From assembly GCA_022821985.1 (NCBI GenBank), contig JAJECP010000019.1, positions 1 to 42,466 of the forward strand: a stretch of 42,466 nt of DNA, given 5' to 3'. A model generated the notes under the pieces. The model saw only the letters and a list, made by a program, of their open reading frames with translations, was not told the origin of the DNA and searched no databases. The stretch comes from Acidimicrobiia bacterium. Its GTDB lineage: Bacteria; Actinomycetota; Acidimicrobiia; Acidimicrobiales; Poriferisodalaceae. Below are positions 34,616 through 42,448 of this stretch, piece after piece. Every line of letters starts with the position of its first letter. Position 1 is the first letter of the stretch. The position numbers and the translations under genes are program-made.

Positions 34616-35650
34616 CTACCTCGTACCGGCGCTGACGAGCGCTGCGACCTCTGCAGCGTTGTCAGGCGTGACGAAACCTGGACCGGTCAGGATCGGCAGG
34701 CCGCCGCCAGCAGTGTTCTGGTTCGTTGCCTGCAGGTGCATCAGGATCACGGGGAGATAGCCCTGCAGGTACTGCTGCTGGTCGACGGTGAAGGCGATGT
34801 CGCCCGCTTCGATTGCAGCGATGAGGTCCGAGGACAGGTCGAAGCCACCGATGTGCAGCGTGCGCCCGGCCGACTCGGCAGCGTCGAGCGCCCGCAGCGG
34901 CAGATTCGGCCCGACGCCCAGCACTGCGTCGATGCTGGAATCCGCGGTGAGGATCGAGGCGATGGTCTGCTCCTGCTCGTCGGGGTTCGCGTCGAGGCCG
35001 ACGAACTCCGAGGTCACTTGGCCGTCGAACGTCTCCGCGAGACCCTGGCAGCGCTCCTCAAGACCGATGTTGGCCTGCTCCTGGCGTGCGCACAGCACAT
35101 GGGTGGCGCCCAAGGCGTTGAACCGCTTTCCGGCGCCCTGGCCGGCCACGATCTCGGTCTGACCGATGTGGGTGACGGCGCCGAGATCCTCGTAGTTGTT
35201 CACACCGGAGTTCAGCGTGTACAGCGGGATGCCTGCTGCCACGACCGCTCGGGCGGCGGCTTCGAGACCTGCAGGGTCTGCCAGCGAGATGGCGATGCCG
35301 TCGGAACCGTCGGCGATCGCACCCTCAATCGCCTGCGACTGCGCCTGCGCGTCGTTGTTGGCGCCGAAGTAGACGACGTCGCAGCCGATGGCGTCGGACG
35401 CATCCGCTACCGCCACCTCGACGACTGACCAGAAGGTTCCCGAGTCGCCGTGGGTGATCACGTGGTACGTCTTGTCGCAGTCGCTCTGTGTGAGCGTGAC
35501 TTCGGTCGCATCCGATGCGGCCTCGGTCGTCTCGGCCGGTGCCGGAGCGTCCGGCTCGTCCGCGGACTCGTCGGAGCTGTCGCTGCTGCATGCTGCCGCG
35601 AACAATGTCATCGCTGCGAGCAGTGCAAGCAGTTTTGTAATACGCCTCAT
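34616..35650 (-). CDS. Sugar ABC transporter substrate-binding lipoprotein
   Basis: This 344-residue secreted protein is the receptor of the ABC importer. It starts MRRITKLLALLAAMTLFAAAC, a lipoprotein signal peptide with the lipid-bearing Cys at 21, followed by an Asp/Glu/Ser/Ala-rich spacer to about residue 50. The remainder is a periplasmic-binding-protein type I fold of the RbsB/XylF class: FWSVVEVAVADASDAIGCDV, GADGSDGIAISL-like strands (ADGSDGIAISLADP), GIPLYTLNSGVN, GFDLSSDLIAAIEAGDIAFT and DQQQYLQGYLPVILMHL. ATG 35650 follows GGGAGGAAGAACAGAC, and the frame further upstream lacks any signal. It precedes the permease gene by eight bases and follows iolE by 62. The ligand is most likely inositol or another cyclitol, by operon context. 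Confidence 0.9.
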   Translation of the reverse strand: MRRITKLLALLAAMTLFAAACSSDSSDESADEPDAPAPAETTEAASDATEVTLTQSDCDKTYHVITHGDSGTFWSVVEVAVADASDAIGCDVVYFGANNDAQAQSQAIEGAIADGSDGIAISLADPAGLEAAARAVVAAGIPLYTLNSGVNNYEDLGAVTHIGQTEIVAGQGAGKRFNALGATHVLCARQEQANIGLEERCQGLAETFDGQVTSEFVGLDANPDEQEQTIASILTADSSIDAVLGVGPNLPLRALDAAESAGRTLHIGGFDLSSDLIAAIEAGDIAFTVDQQQYLQGYLPVILMHLQATNQNTAGGGLPILTGPGFVTPDNAAEVAALVSAGTR

Positions 35651-35712
35651 GTCTGTTCTTCCTCCCGAAGACGTGAATGGCCACAACGCCAGCGCCCGAT
35701 TCCCCTGGAGTG

Positions 35713-36606
35713 CTAGCGCGCCGCGTCGAATTCTTGCACAAACTTGAGGCTGCGAACGACGCCGCGCCGCAACCGTTCCACATCGGCGGCATCCGGACCG
35801 CTGAGCGCCGCATCCTGCTCCAGCACGTACCACAACTCCGGGCGTGCTTGTTCCAGCGCGCCGATGATCTCGGCGAGCGGAACCGTGCCCTCGCCGAGCG
35901 GGGGAAAGAGCCCCTGCTGGACGGCTTGCATCAGGTTGATCTCGCAGGAGCGAAGCCGTCCGGCCACGTCGGAATCTACGTCTTTGAGGTGCACTAGCCC
36001 GATGCGATCGGCATGGCTCGCCACCAGCGCTGCAGGGTCGCTGCCGCCCAGCGTGAGGTGCGCCGTATCGAGCACCAGTTTCGTGTCGGTGTGCTCAAGC
36101 ACTGCCCGCGTTTCGGCATCTTCCTGGACCAGCGATCCGACGTGGGGGTGGAATGCATGGTTCATGCCCGACTCGGCAGCCACCGCGTCGATGGCCGCAA
36201 ACCCGCGGAATATCTGGTGCCACTGGGCATCGTCGAGGCTCGGGCGCTGCCAATCGTCGTGGTCAAAAACCGGGCAGCTCACGAACCACGTACCGCCTGC
36301 GGATGCCATCTGGGCTACGACTGCTGCGACGCGCGCCATCTCGGCCTGGAAACGGTCGGGATCGTGCAGCACCACGGCAACGAACCCGCCGAGCAACGAC
36401 AATCCGTGGCGCCGGAGGACGTCCGCGAGCTCGTGGCCGTCGGCCGGCAGGAAGCCCACTGAGCCGAACTCCGTGTGCGTGAAGCCCAGCGCAGCCATGT
36501 CGGAGAGCACCTCGTCGGGGCTGAGCTGGTAGCCCCAACCTGGCACTTCGCACACACCCCAGGTGATCGGCGCAGCGGCCAGACGCTCGCGCAGTGACCT
36601 TCCCAT
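35713..36606 (-). CDS. iolE: 2-keto-myo-inositol (inosose) dehydratase-like TIM-barrel protein
   Basis: This 297-residue protein belongs to the xylose isomerase-like barrel group and looks like IolE, which dehydrates 2-keto-myo-inositol to the trihydroxycyclohexane dione used by IolD. PITWGVCEVPGWGYQLSPDEV near the start is the IolE opening. EFGSVGFLPADGHEL, AFHPHVGSLVQ, LVLDTAHLTLGGSDP and RIGLVHLKDVDS carry the conserved metal-binding His, Glu and Asp positions. ATG 36606 follows GGAGGCGTTT, an excellent ribosome-binding site. It is the first gene of the operon and is followed by the ABC binding-protein gene. The TIM-barrel family is broad, but the adjacent iolD and iolG make the IolE call likely. 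Confidence 0.85.
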   Translation of the reverse strand: MGRSLRERLAAAPITWGVCEVPGWGYQLSPDEVLSDMAALGFTHTEFGSVGFLPADGHELADVLRRHGLSLLGGFVAVVLHDPDRFQAEMARVAAVVAQMASAGGTWFVSCPVFDHDDWQRPSLDDAQWHQIFRGFAAIDAVAAESGMNHAFHPHVGSLVQEDAETRAVLEHTDTKLVLDTAHLTLGGSDPAALVASHADRIGLVHLKDVDSDVAGRLRSCEINLMQAVQQGLFPPLGEGTVPLAEIIGALEQARPELWYVLEQDAALSGPDAADVERLRRGVVRSLKFVQEFDAAR

Positions 36607-36621
36607 AAACGCCTCCGGAAA

Positions 36622-36679
36622 CCGGTCGAACCGGGACCGACCGATAGTCGCACGATTTCGTCAACCGTTCCACGGAACG
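36622..36679. promoter_or_regulatory. Cluster of three inverted repeats upstream of iolE, candidate operators
   Basis: Three dyads lie between the iolE start and the remnant upstream: CCGGT-CGA-ACCGG (36622-36634), ACGA-TT-TCGT (36652-36661) and CGTTCC-AC-GGAACG (36666-36679). On the minus strand the last is followed one base later by TTGACG, a -35-like hexamer. Arms of 4-6 bases with short centres are the size bound by LacI-family dimers. Binding by the regulator at 26311 is a guess; no TANNNT box with correct spacing was found. Confidence 0.35.
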
Positions 36680-36729
36680 ACATGCCAAAGCAACCCCTAT
36701 GGGTCGCCTCCTGCCGACGGCGCCGGGAT

Positions 36730-36780
36730 TCAGGCCAGACAGCGCGGCAGGGCGCCGCCGTTGTCGGCGAGGTGTCTGAT
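36730..36780 (-). pseudogene. C-terminal remnant of a duplicated metallo-hydrolase gene
   Basis: Read on the minus strand, 36780 to 36730 encodes I-R-H-L-A-D-NGGALPRCLA followed by TGA. The intact hydrolase gene just upstream ends I-M-D-M-V-A-Y-NGGALPRCVA, with TAG at 36807-36809. The two DNA segments are 77 bases apart and match at most positions over about 45 bases. Beyond 36780 the similarity ends. The fragment has no start and looks like the tail of a second copy that was deleted. Confidence 0.6.
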
Positions 36781-36806
36781 GGGCCGCCTACAGCCGCCGC
36801 CGACTG

Positions 36807-37760
36807 CTACGCCACACAACGCGGCAACGCACCGCCGTTGTAGGCGACCATGTCCATGATCGCCTGGGGGACGCCGGGGAATTCGTAATCGGTGGACTCA
36901 GCTTCGCGGTAGGCGACGTGGAGGTTGCCGGCGAGACGCTCGGGGTCGGTGTAGCGGCCGTGCGGGCCGAGATCGGTGGCCTGGGCCTGCTCGAGCGGTG
37001 TCCTGCCTGCTGCGAGCCCTTCGGCGGCCGTTTCCTGCACGAAACGCAGGTATGAGCGCTGCTCGTCGAGCACGCGAGCGATGTCGTCGCCGCCGAAGTG
37101 GGGGCCGTGGCCCGGCACGATCACGTTGGCTCCGAAGCTCTCGATGACATCCATCGCCTGGATCGTCCCGGACACCGATCCGAACAGCGCGAACGGTGTG
37201 CCGCCGTGGAAGATCAGGTCGCCGCAGAACAGCACCCGGCAATCGGGCAGCCACGCCACGATGTCGCCGTCGGTGTGGGCCACGAAACCCAGGTCCGACA
37301 GCTCGATGCGACGGTCGTCGAGATGCAGCACCATCGAACCCTCGAAGGTCACGTCAGGCGCCCGGAACTGCAGGTCGCCCCATTCGACACCGGGAAAGAC
37401 AGCGCTGTAGTCGGGGATACCCGCGGCCATCATCACGTCACGGCATTTGGCGTGCGAGATGATCGTGGCGTCAGTGAATTGGTAGTTGCCGTGGGTGTGG
37501 TCGGCGTGATGATGCGTGTTGACCACAACCCTCACGGGGTTCGACGTCACCGACGCAATGGCCTCCAGGTACGCCCGGTTACGGCGCTCCGTCGAGGTGG
37601 TGTCGATCGACACCACAGCGCTGGAGCCGGCGATGAACCCCATGTTGTTGATGAACCACGTGCCGTCGGGCTGTACGTAGCTGTACACGCCCCGGGCCAC
37701 CTCGCTGAGCTGCGCCGCCTCGATTGACGCGTGTGCTCCATGACCTGCATGTTCCGACAT
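36807..37760 (-). CDS. MBL-fold metallo-hydrolase
   Basis: This 317-residue protein has a complete metallo-beta-lactamase-fold metal site: THHHADH (the HxHxDH motif, residues 82-88), a later His in FVAHTDGD, Asp in FCGDLIFHGGTPF, and His in VPGHGPHFGG. The N-terminus YSYVQPDGTWFINNMGFIAG and the GDLIFHGGTP block are typical of the group near 'MBL-fold metallo-hydrolases' found in cyclase/quinoprotein-linked catabolic clusters, whose substrates are mostly unknown. ATG 37760 is preceded by GAGGGGGGCAC. It is divergent from the P450 gene at 37886 and sits upstream of iolE in the same direction, but a 200-base gap with a gene remnant separates them. It probably does not belong to the inositol operon. 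Confidence 0.86.
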   Translation of the reverse strand: MSEHAGHGAHASIEAAQLSEVARGVYSYVQPDGTWFINNMGFIAGSSAVVSIDTTSTERRNRAYLEAIASVTSNPVRVVVNTHHHADHTHGNYQFTDATIISHAKCRDVMMAAGIPDYSAVFPGVEWGDLQFRAPDVTFEGSMVLHLDDRRIELSDLGFVAHTDGDIVAWLPDCRVLFCGDLIFHGGTPFALFGSVSGTIQAMDVIESFGANVIVPGHGPHFGGDDIARVLDEQRSYLRFVQETAAEGLAAGRTPLEQAQATDLGPHGRYTDPERLAGNLHVAYREAESTDYEFPGVPQAIMDMVAYNGGALPRCVA

Positions 37761-37885
37761 GTGCCCCCCTCGAACCTGCCGAAGCGGCCGCTCGTGCTTG
37801 TTCAGTACTACGGCGCAGCGTAGAACCCGTCGCCTACGCTGGGAAGCGCCTCGGACCGCGCCCGCGGGGACTCAAAGGAGCCGCC

Positions 37886-39124
37886 ATGAGCACGACTGCC
37901 GACATCGACAGCGCTTCTGCAGAGCGGGACTTCGATGTCTACAGCGACGAGTACATCCAGGGTGCCGCAGACGTGTGGGACGAGCTGCGCGCCCAATGTC
38001 CCGTCGCCCACAGCCCCCACAATGACGGGCACTGGATGCCCACGACGTGGGACGACATCGCAGCGGTCGCCTACGACACCGAGAACTTCAGCTCCCGCGA
38101 CATCGCCGTGGCGCCCACGCCCGAAGGCGTCGGGCTGCTCACCGCCCCGCCGATCACCTCGGATCCGCCGTTCCACACCGACGCGCGCCGATTGCTCCTG
38201 CCGTTCTTCGGTCCTACGGCCGTGGAGGAAATGGTCGAGGTCACTCGCAGCATCGCCCGCGAGCGCATCGACGCCATCGCAGCCGAAACCGGTGCGGACA
38301 AGGGCCGCAGCGGCGTGACGGATGCGGCCGACACCTATTCCAAGCACATTCCCGTGCGGGTCATCGCCCGCATCCTGGGACTGCCCGAGTCGGACGAGCC
38401 CAAGTTCACCCGCTGGGCAGTGGATGTACTGCAGTCCAAGGGCGATGAGTTCGACCGGCGGGCAAACGCGACCCGTGAGGTGCTCCACTACTTCGGCGAG
38501 CTCACCGACCAGCGGCGCCAGGAACGCGCGGACGACCTGCCATCGAAGCTGCTCGACATGAAGCTGCCCAACGGCGACCCGCTGGCCAACCACCACATCA
38601 CCGGCGCCAGCTTCCTGTTGCTGCTGGCGGGCATCGACACCACGTGGAGCTCGATCTCGGCCAGCTTGATGCACTTGGCAATGAACCCCGCTGACCGCGA
38701 GCGGCTCGTGGACGAACCCGAGCTCATCCCCACGGCCATCGAAGAGTTCCTGCGTGCCTACTCCCCGGTCACCATGGCCCGCGTCACCGCCACTGACGAC
38801 GCAGACATCGGCGGCTGCCCTGTGGCCAAGGGCGACAAAGTGCTGCTCCCGTTCGGCGCCGGCAACCGCGATCCGTCCAAGTTCGACCGTCCCGACGAGG
38901 TCGTCATCGACCGCGCCGAGAACCGCCACTTCGCGTTCGGGCTGGGGATCCACCGCTGCCTGGGCTCGAATCTGGCCCGCATGGAGCTGAAGGTCGCCAT
39001 CGAGGAGTGGCTGGCCCGGTTCCCGAACTTCGAGCTCGCCACCGATGCCGGCCAAGGCGGCGTGGAATGGGGCGGCGTGCAGGTGCGCGGCCCCCGCAAC
39101 CTGCAGATCCGCGTCGGCATCTGA
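37886..39124 (+). CDS. Cytochrome P450
   Basis: This 412-residue soluble P450 has the bacterial class I layout and no membrane anchor. The I-helix motif is AGIDTT (248-253), the ExxR motif is EEFLRA, and the haem-binding loop is FGLGIHRCLGSNLARMEL with Cys358 as thiolate ligand. SDPPFHTDARRLLLPFF near residues 92-110 is the B-C region and HIPVRVIARILGLPE the E-F region. No ferredoxin or reductase gene is nearby, so redox partners must be elsewhere. ATG 37886 follows AAAGGAGCCGCC. A frame open to 37724 is not supported. It is divergent from the MBL gene and convergent with ftsK. The I-helix Thr needed for oxygen activation is present. The substrate is unknown. Confidence 0.9.
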   Translation: MSTTADIDSASAERDFDVYSDEYIQGAADVWDELRAQCPVAHSPHNDGHWMPTTWDDIAAVAYDTENFSSRDIAVAPTPEGVGLLTAPPITSDPPFHTDARRLLLPFFGPTAVEEMVEVTRSIARERIDAIAAETGADKGRSGVTDAADTYSKHIPVRVIARILGLPESDEPKFTRWAVDVLQSKGDEFDRRANATREVLHYFGELTDQRRQERADDLPSKLLDMKLPNGDPLANHHITGASFLLLLAGIDTTWSSISASLMHLAMNPADRERLVDEPELIPTAIEEFLRAYSPVTMARVTATDDADIGGCPVAKGDKVLLPFGAGNRDPSKFDRPDEVVIDRAENRHFAFGLGIHRCLGSNLARMELKVAIEEWLARFPNFELATDAGQGGVEWGGVQVRGPRNLQIRVGI

Positions 39125-39129
39125 GCCAG

Positions 39130-39151
39130 CGGCGAGCGGCGCCGCTCGCCG
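39130..39151. terminator. Perfect 22-base palindrome in a convergent gap, bidirectional terminator candidate
   Basis: CGGCGAGCGGC at 39130-39140 is followed directly by its exact inverse GCCGCTCGCCG at 39141-39151. As RNA it would form a nine-pair GC stem with a GCGC loop. It fills nearly all of the 27-base gap between the P450 stop and the ftsK stop. There is no T-tract on either side, so terminator function is inferred from position and stem strength. Confidence 0.55.
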
Positions 39152-41551
39152 TCACTCTCCCAGCGCGTTCGACAGTTCCTCGGGCGTCATCAGCACGTCG
39201 CGGGCCTTGGAGCCCTGCGACGGACCCACCACGCCTCGCTGCTCGAGCAAGTCCATCAGCCGTCCGGCGCGAGCGAAGCCCACTTTCAGCTTCCGCTGCA
39301 GCATGGACGTCGAGCCGAGCTGTGTCTCGACGACGATGGCCATTGCTTGGCGCAGCAGCTCGTCGTCGTCGGCATCGCCGGTGGTGCCGCCCGGCAGGAT
39401 GCTGCTGCCGTCCGAGTCGTCGCTGCCTTCCACGCCTTCCACGTAGTCGACCTCGGGCGCCTGCCGGCGCCAGTGAGCCACCACGTGGGCAACCTCCGAC
39501 TCGCTCACCCACGCGCCCTGGATGCGGCGCGGCGTGCTGGAGTTCGCCGACAGCAGCAGCATGTCGCCCTGGCCCACCAGCCGCTCGGCACCGGGCTGAT
39601 CCAGGATGACCCGGCTGTCAGCCAGGCTGGACACGGCGAATGCCAGCCGGCTGGGGATGTTGGCCTTGATCACCCCGGTGATGACATTCACGCTCGGGCG
39701 CTGGGTGGCAACGACGAGGTGGACGCCGACGGCACGGGCCATCTGAGCCAGCCGTGTGATGGACTCCTCGACATCGCGGGCCGCCACCATCATGAGGTCG
39801 TTCAGCTCGTCGACGACCACGACGATGAAGGGCATCGACTCGTGAGGCTGGTCGTTGCCCAGCAGTTCGCTCTCGTCACTGTGCAGCGCCCCGTCGAGCA
39901 CGGCCGCGTTGTACCCGGTGATGTCGCGAAAACCCGCCTCCGACAGCACGTCGTAGCGGCGCTCCATCTCCTTCACGGCCCACGCCAGGGCGTTTGCCGC
40001 CTTGCGCGGCTCGGTCACCACGGCTGTCAGCAGGTGCGGCAGGCCGTCGTACTGCCCGAGCTCCACCCGTTTGGGGTCGACGAGGATCATCCGCACCTCA
40101 TCGGGTGTGGATCGCATGAGCAGTGACGCAATGATCGAGTTGATGCACGACGATTTCCCCGAGCCGGTCGCGCCGGCAATGAGCACGTGGGGCATCGTGG
40201 CCAGATTGAGCATGACCTCACGACCCGAGATGTCCTTGCCCATCGCCACTTCGAGCGGGTGCACGGCTTCGGTCGCGGCCTTGGCGGACAGGATGTCGCC
40301 GAGCGCGACCAGGTGACGGTCGGAATTCGGGACCTCGATGCCGATCGCTGACCGGCCGGGGATGGGCGCGAGGATCCGGACATCGGCGGCGGCCATGGCA
40401 TAAGCGATGTCCTTGTGGAGGGCTGTGACCCGCGACACCTTCACGCCCGGGCCCAGCTTCAGCTCGTAGCGCGTGACCGTCGGGCCAGGCTCCCAGCCGG
40501 TGACCTGAGTTTCCACGCCGTGACTGGCCAGTGCCGCCACCAGTGCCGCAGCGCCCGCCGACAGCTGGGCCCGGTCGAACTGCTGGGTGCCGCTGCGCTT
40601 CAGCATCGACTTCTTCGGCAGCTTCCAGCGCGGACGCTGGCTGCTCCCTCCCGTGCCCTTGCTGGCCGCGACAGCCGCCGGCACAGGTGTCGGGACGGCT
40701 TGGTCGGAGGGAGGCTCGACGAACTGCGGGGGCGATGGCTCGAAGACAGCCTCGTCGGATGCCGCCTCGCTGGCATCCGAGGTGCCCAGGTCCAGACCCG
40801 GAGTCTGGCCAGCCGGCTCAGTCTCTAGGTCGTACTGCTCTTCCCCGAAGGACGGGGGCTCGGGATCTTCGCCGACGCGCTGCAGGCTTCGGGCACCCTT
40901 CGACAGCGAGCCGCTCAGCTTCTGACCGAGCGCGGACAGACCGGTCCATATCCATCGCAATACCTGGCCGAGGCCGATGTTGGCGACGATCATGACCGCG
41001 AACAGCATCACCAGCAGCAGCAGCACCCATGTCGCGGGATCGTCGATCAGGCGTCGCAGGGGCTCGGCAACGACGGCGCCCAGCACTCCCCCGCTGCCTC
41101 GCAGATCCTCCAGCGATCCGAAGCCGTCGGCGGATCCGGACAGGTGTGCGGCCGCAGCGAATGCAACCGTGAGCATGCTCAGTCCGAAGGCGGCTCGGCC
41201 GCTCCGCTCCGAAGCGGTCATGCGGGCGAGCGCGACGCCGATCCAGACCAGCAGGATCGGCACGACGTACCGGAACACGCCCAGCAGAATTGCGAGCGCG
41301 CTCTCCAAAACTCGGCCCACGACGCCCGCTCGGTCGCCCAGCAGCCCCAACGCGCAGATCACAGCGAGAGCGAACAGCGACAGCGCCACGATCTCGCGGG
41401 ATCGGCCGCTCAGGGCATTGCGAACGACCCGCGAGAACCCGCTGCGGCCTTCGTGTGCAGACGACGATTTGGACGCGTCCTTTGAGCCATTGGCCCCGGC
41501 GGTGCCGCGCGCACTCACCTCAGCGAGAGTACCGAGGCGGGGCTGGACCAT
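39152..41551 (-). CDS. ftsK: DNA translocase FtsK/SpoIIIE
   Basis: This 799-residue protein would pump chromosome ends through the division septum. The N-terminus has about four membrane helices between residues 53 and 195. A variable Pro/Glu/Ser-rich linker runs to about 320. The motor follows, with EPGPTVTRYELKLGPGVKVS, Walker A GATGSGKSS (460-468), VDPKRVELGQYDGLPHLLT, and Walker B VVVVDELNDLMM (Asp581, Glu582). ATQRPSVNVITGVIKANIPSR, the next block, is highly conserved. Residues 730-795 are the gamma winged helix (TSMLQRKLKVGFARAGRLMD) that reads oriented DNA motifs. ATG 41551 has only a weak ribosome-binding site. It converges with the P450 gene and follows a membrane-protein gene by 15 bases. 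Confidence 0.93.
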   Translation of the reverse strand: MVQPRLGTLAEVSARGTAGANGSKDASKSSSAHEGRSGFSRVVRNALSGRSREIVALSLFALAVICALGLLGDRAGVVGRVLESALAILLGVFRYVVPILLVWIGVALARMTASERSGRAAFGLSMLTVAFAAAAHLSGSADGFGSLEDLRGSGGVLGAVVAEPLRRLIDDPATWVLLLLVMLFAVMIVANIGLGQVLRWIWTGLSALGQKLSGSLSKGARSLQRVGEDPEPPSFGEEQYDLETEPAGQTPGLDLGTSDASEAASDEAVFEPSPPQFVEPPSDQAVPTPVPAAVAASKGTGGSSQRPRWKLPKKSMLKRSGTQQFDRAQLSAGAAALVAALASHGVETQVTGWEPGPTVTRYELKLGPGVKVSRVTALHKDIAYAMAAADVRILAPIPGRSAIGIEVPNSDRHLVALGDILSAKAATEAVHPLEVAMGKDISGREVMLNLATMPHVLIAGATGSGKSSCINSIIASLLMRSTPDEVRMILVDPKRVELGQYDGLPHLLTAVVTEPRKAANALAWAVKEMERRYDVLSEAGFRDITGYNAAVLDGALHSDESELLGNDQPHESMPFIVVVVDELNDLMMVAARDVEESITRLAQMARAVGVHLVVATQRPSVNVITGVIKANIPSRLAFAVSSLADSRVILDQPGAERLVGQGDMLLLSANSSTPRRIQGAWVSESEVAHVVAHWRRQAPEVDYVEGVEGSDDSDGSSILPGGTTGDADDDELLRQAMAIVVETQLGSTSMLQRKLKVGFARAGRLMDLLEQRGVVGPSQGSKARDVLMTPEELSNALGE

Positions 41552-41566
41552 TGGAGACCCCGCCGA

Positions 41567-42298
41567 CTATGCGTCGTCTGTTCCTGCCTCGAACGAACGC
41601 TGCTCTGCGGCCGCATTCCGGCGCTGGTTGCGGACGGTTTGCACCGCAACCAGCACAAACATCGCCACGGTGAACGGGATCGAGTAGCGATTGATGAACC
41701 TGATCACCGCTCCGAGGGGGCCAGCGAACAGATCGGCAACCCACCACACCAGCGCCAGGCGGGTGAAGGTGCCGGCGAGGTTCACCACCACGAACAGCAG
41801 CTGGCGCATCCGCGCAATCCCCGAGAGCAAGCACATCGGGTAGCCGGGAATGGCGAACAGCAGCAGCCAGCCGGCGCGCGGGAACCAGCGTTCCAGCCAG
41901 TCCATGGTGCGGATGACGCGGCTGCGGGGTCCCATCTCCGCTGCCAGGTAGGCCTTGGCATTGGGTCCGTAGTCGTAGCCGAGCCGGTACAGGAACGGGT
42001 CGGTGATGAACAGGCGGGTCAGCCCGATGGCCATGAATGCCCACAGCGGGGCCTGATGGGCCACGCCGAGCAAGATGGGGTCGGTGGCGTTCAGCGACAG
42101 CAACAGCAGCGGCGCCCGCGCAATGAGCGCCGCGAAGAAGATCTGCCCCGCATAGGCCGCCAAGGCGAAGCCCACCGGCACCGCAGCCAGCAGCTGCATC
42201 CGCCGTCGGTCTGCATCGGTGATCACCGGGCCCGACGATGCTCCGTCGGCAGCGGCGGCTTCGGCTGCCGTTGATTCGTCCCCGCCGTCGTCAGCCAC
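41567..42298 (-). CDS. Multi-pass membrane protein with a DedA/VTT-like half
   Basis: This 243-residue protein has an acidic/Ala-rich N-terminus of about 35 residues and then five or six hydrophobic segments. The stretch WLERWFPRAGWLLLFAIPGY, then PMCLLSGIARM, RQLLFVVVNLAG and LALVWW recalls the second half of DedA/VTT proteins (a Pro-Gly turn, a small-residue loop ending in Met, then an Asn and Trp in the last helix). The match is by eye and weak. The frame is open to 42400, but GTG 42298 is chosen because TAGCCT lies eight bases upstream. The gene ends 15 bases before ftsK in the same direction, so they may be co-transcribed. Lipid flipping or membrane homeostasis is possible but not shown. 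Confidence 0.6.
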   Translation of the reverse strand: MADDGGDESTAAEAAAADGASSGPVITDADRRRMQLLAAVPVGFALAAYAGQIFFAALIARAPLLLLSLNATDPILLGVAHQAPLWAFMAIGLTRLFITDPFLYRLGYDYGPNAKAYLAAEMGPRSRVIRTMDWLERWFPRAGWLLLFAIPGYPMCLLSGIARMRQLLFVVVNLAGTFTRLALVWWVADLFAGPLGAVIRFINRYSIPFTVAMFVLVAVQTVRNQRRNAAAEQRSFEAGTDDA

Positions 42299-42306
42299 CG
42301 CGGCCG

Positions 42307-42312
42307 AGGCTA
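42307..42312 (-). promoter_or_regulatory. Candidate -10 box of a leaderless membrane-protein/ftsK mRNA
   Basis: On the minus strand TAGCCT ends eight bases before GTG 42298. No Shine-Dalgarno sequence is present. It would also drive ftsK by read-through. Confidence 0.42.
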
Positions 42313-42371
42313 CGCACCGGCGCACCCCTAGATGGTTAGTTCCAAGGGGTGGGGTCCGCCGTTGGTGGGGT

Positions 42372-42448
42372 GAGGGTGTCCAAGCTCGGGGTGTAGTCAC
42401 GCTTCGATCTTGGAGGTTCTCGGCATGGGCCCGGACTTGGACACCCTC
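42372..42448. repeat. 13-base perfect inverted repeat around a transposase ribosome-binding site and start
   Basis: GAGGGTGTCCAAG at 42372-42384 is exactly inverted as CTTGGACACCCTC at 42436-42448. After two mismatches the pairing resumes with CGGG/CCCG, giving a near 19-base stem with a 39-base loop. The loop holds the GGAGGT ribosome-binding site (42411-42416) and ATG 42425. The right arm lies inside codons 4-8 of the transposase. Confidence 0.7.

Noticed and set aside
36781..36806. Continuation of the hydrolase remnant further upstream
   Set aside because: The translation turns into V-A-V-GGG-C-R-R-P with no match to the intact protein, so similarity is limited to the last codons.
37724..37885. 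Upstream extension of the P450 reading frame
   Set aside because: It overlaps the divergent metallo-hydrolase start, has no family similarity, and ATG 37886 has a good ribosome-binding site.
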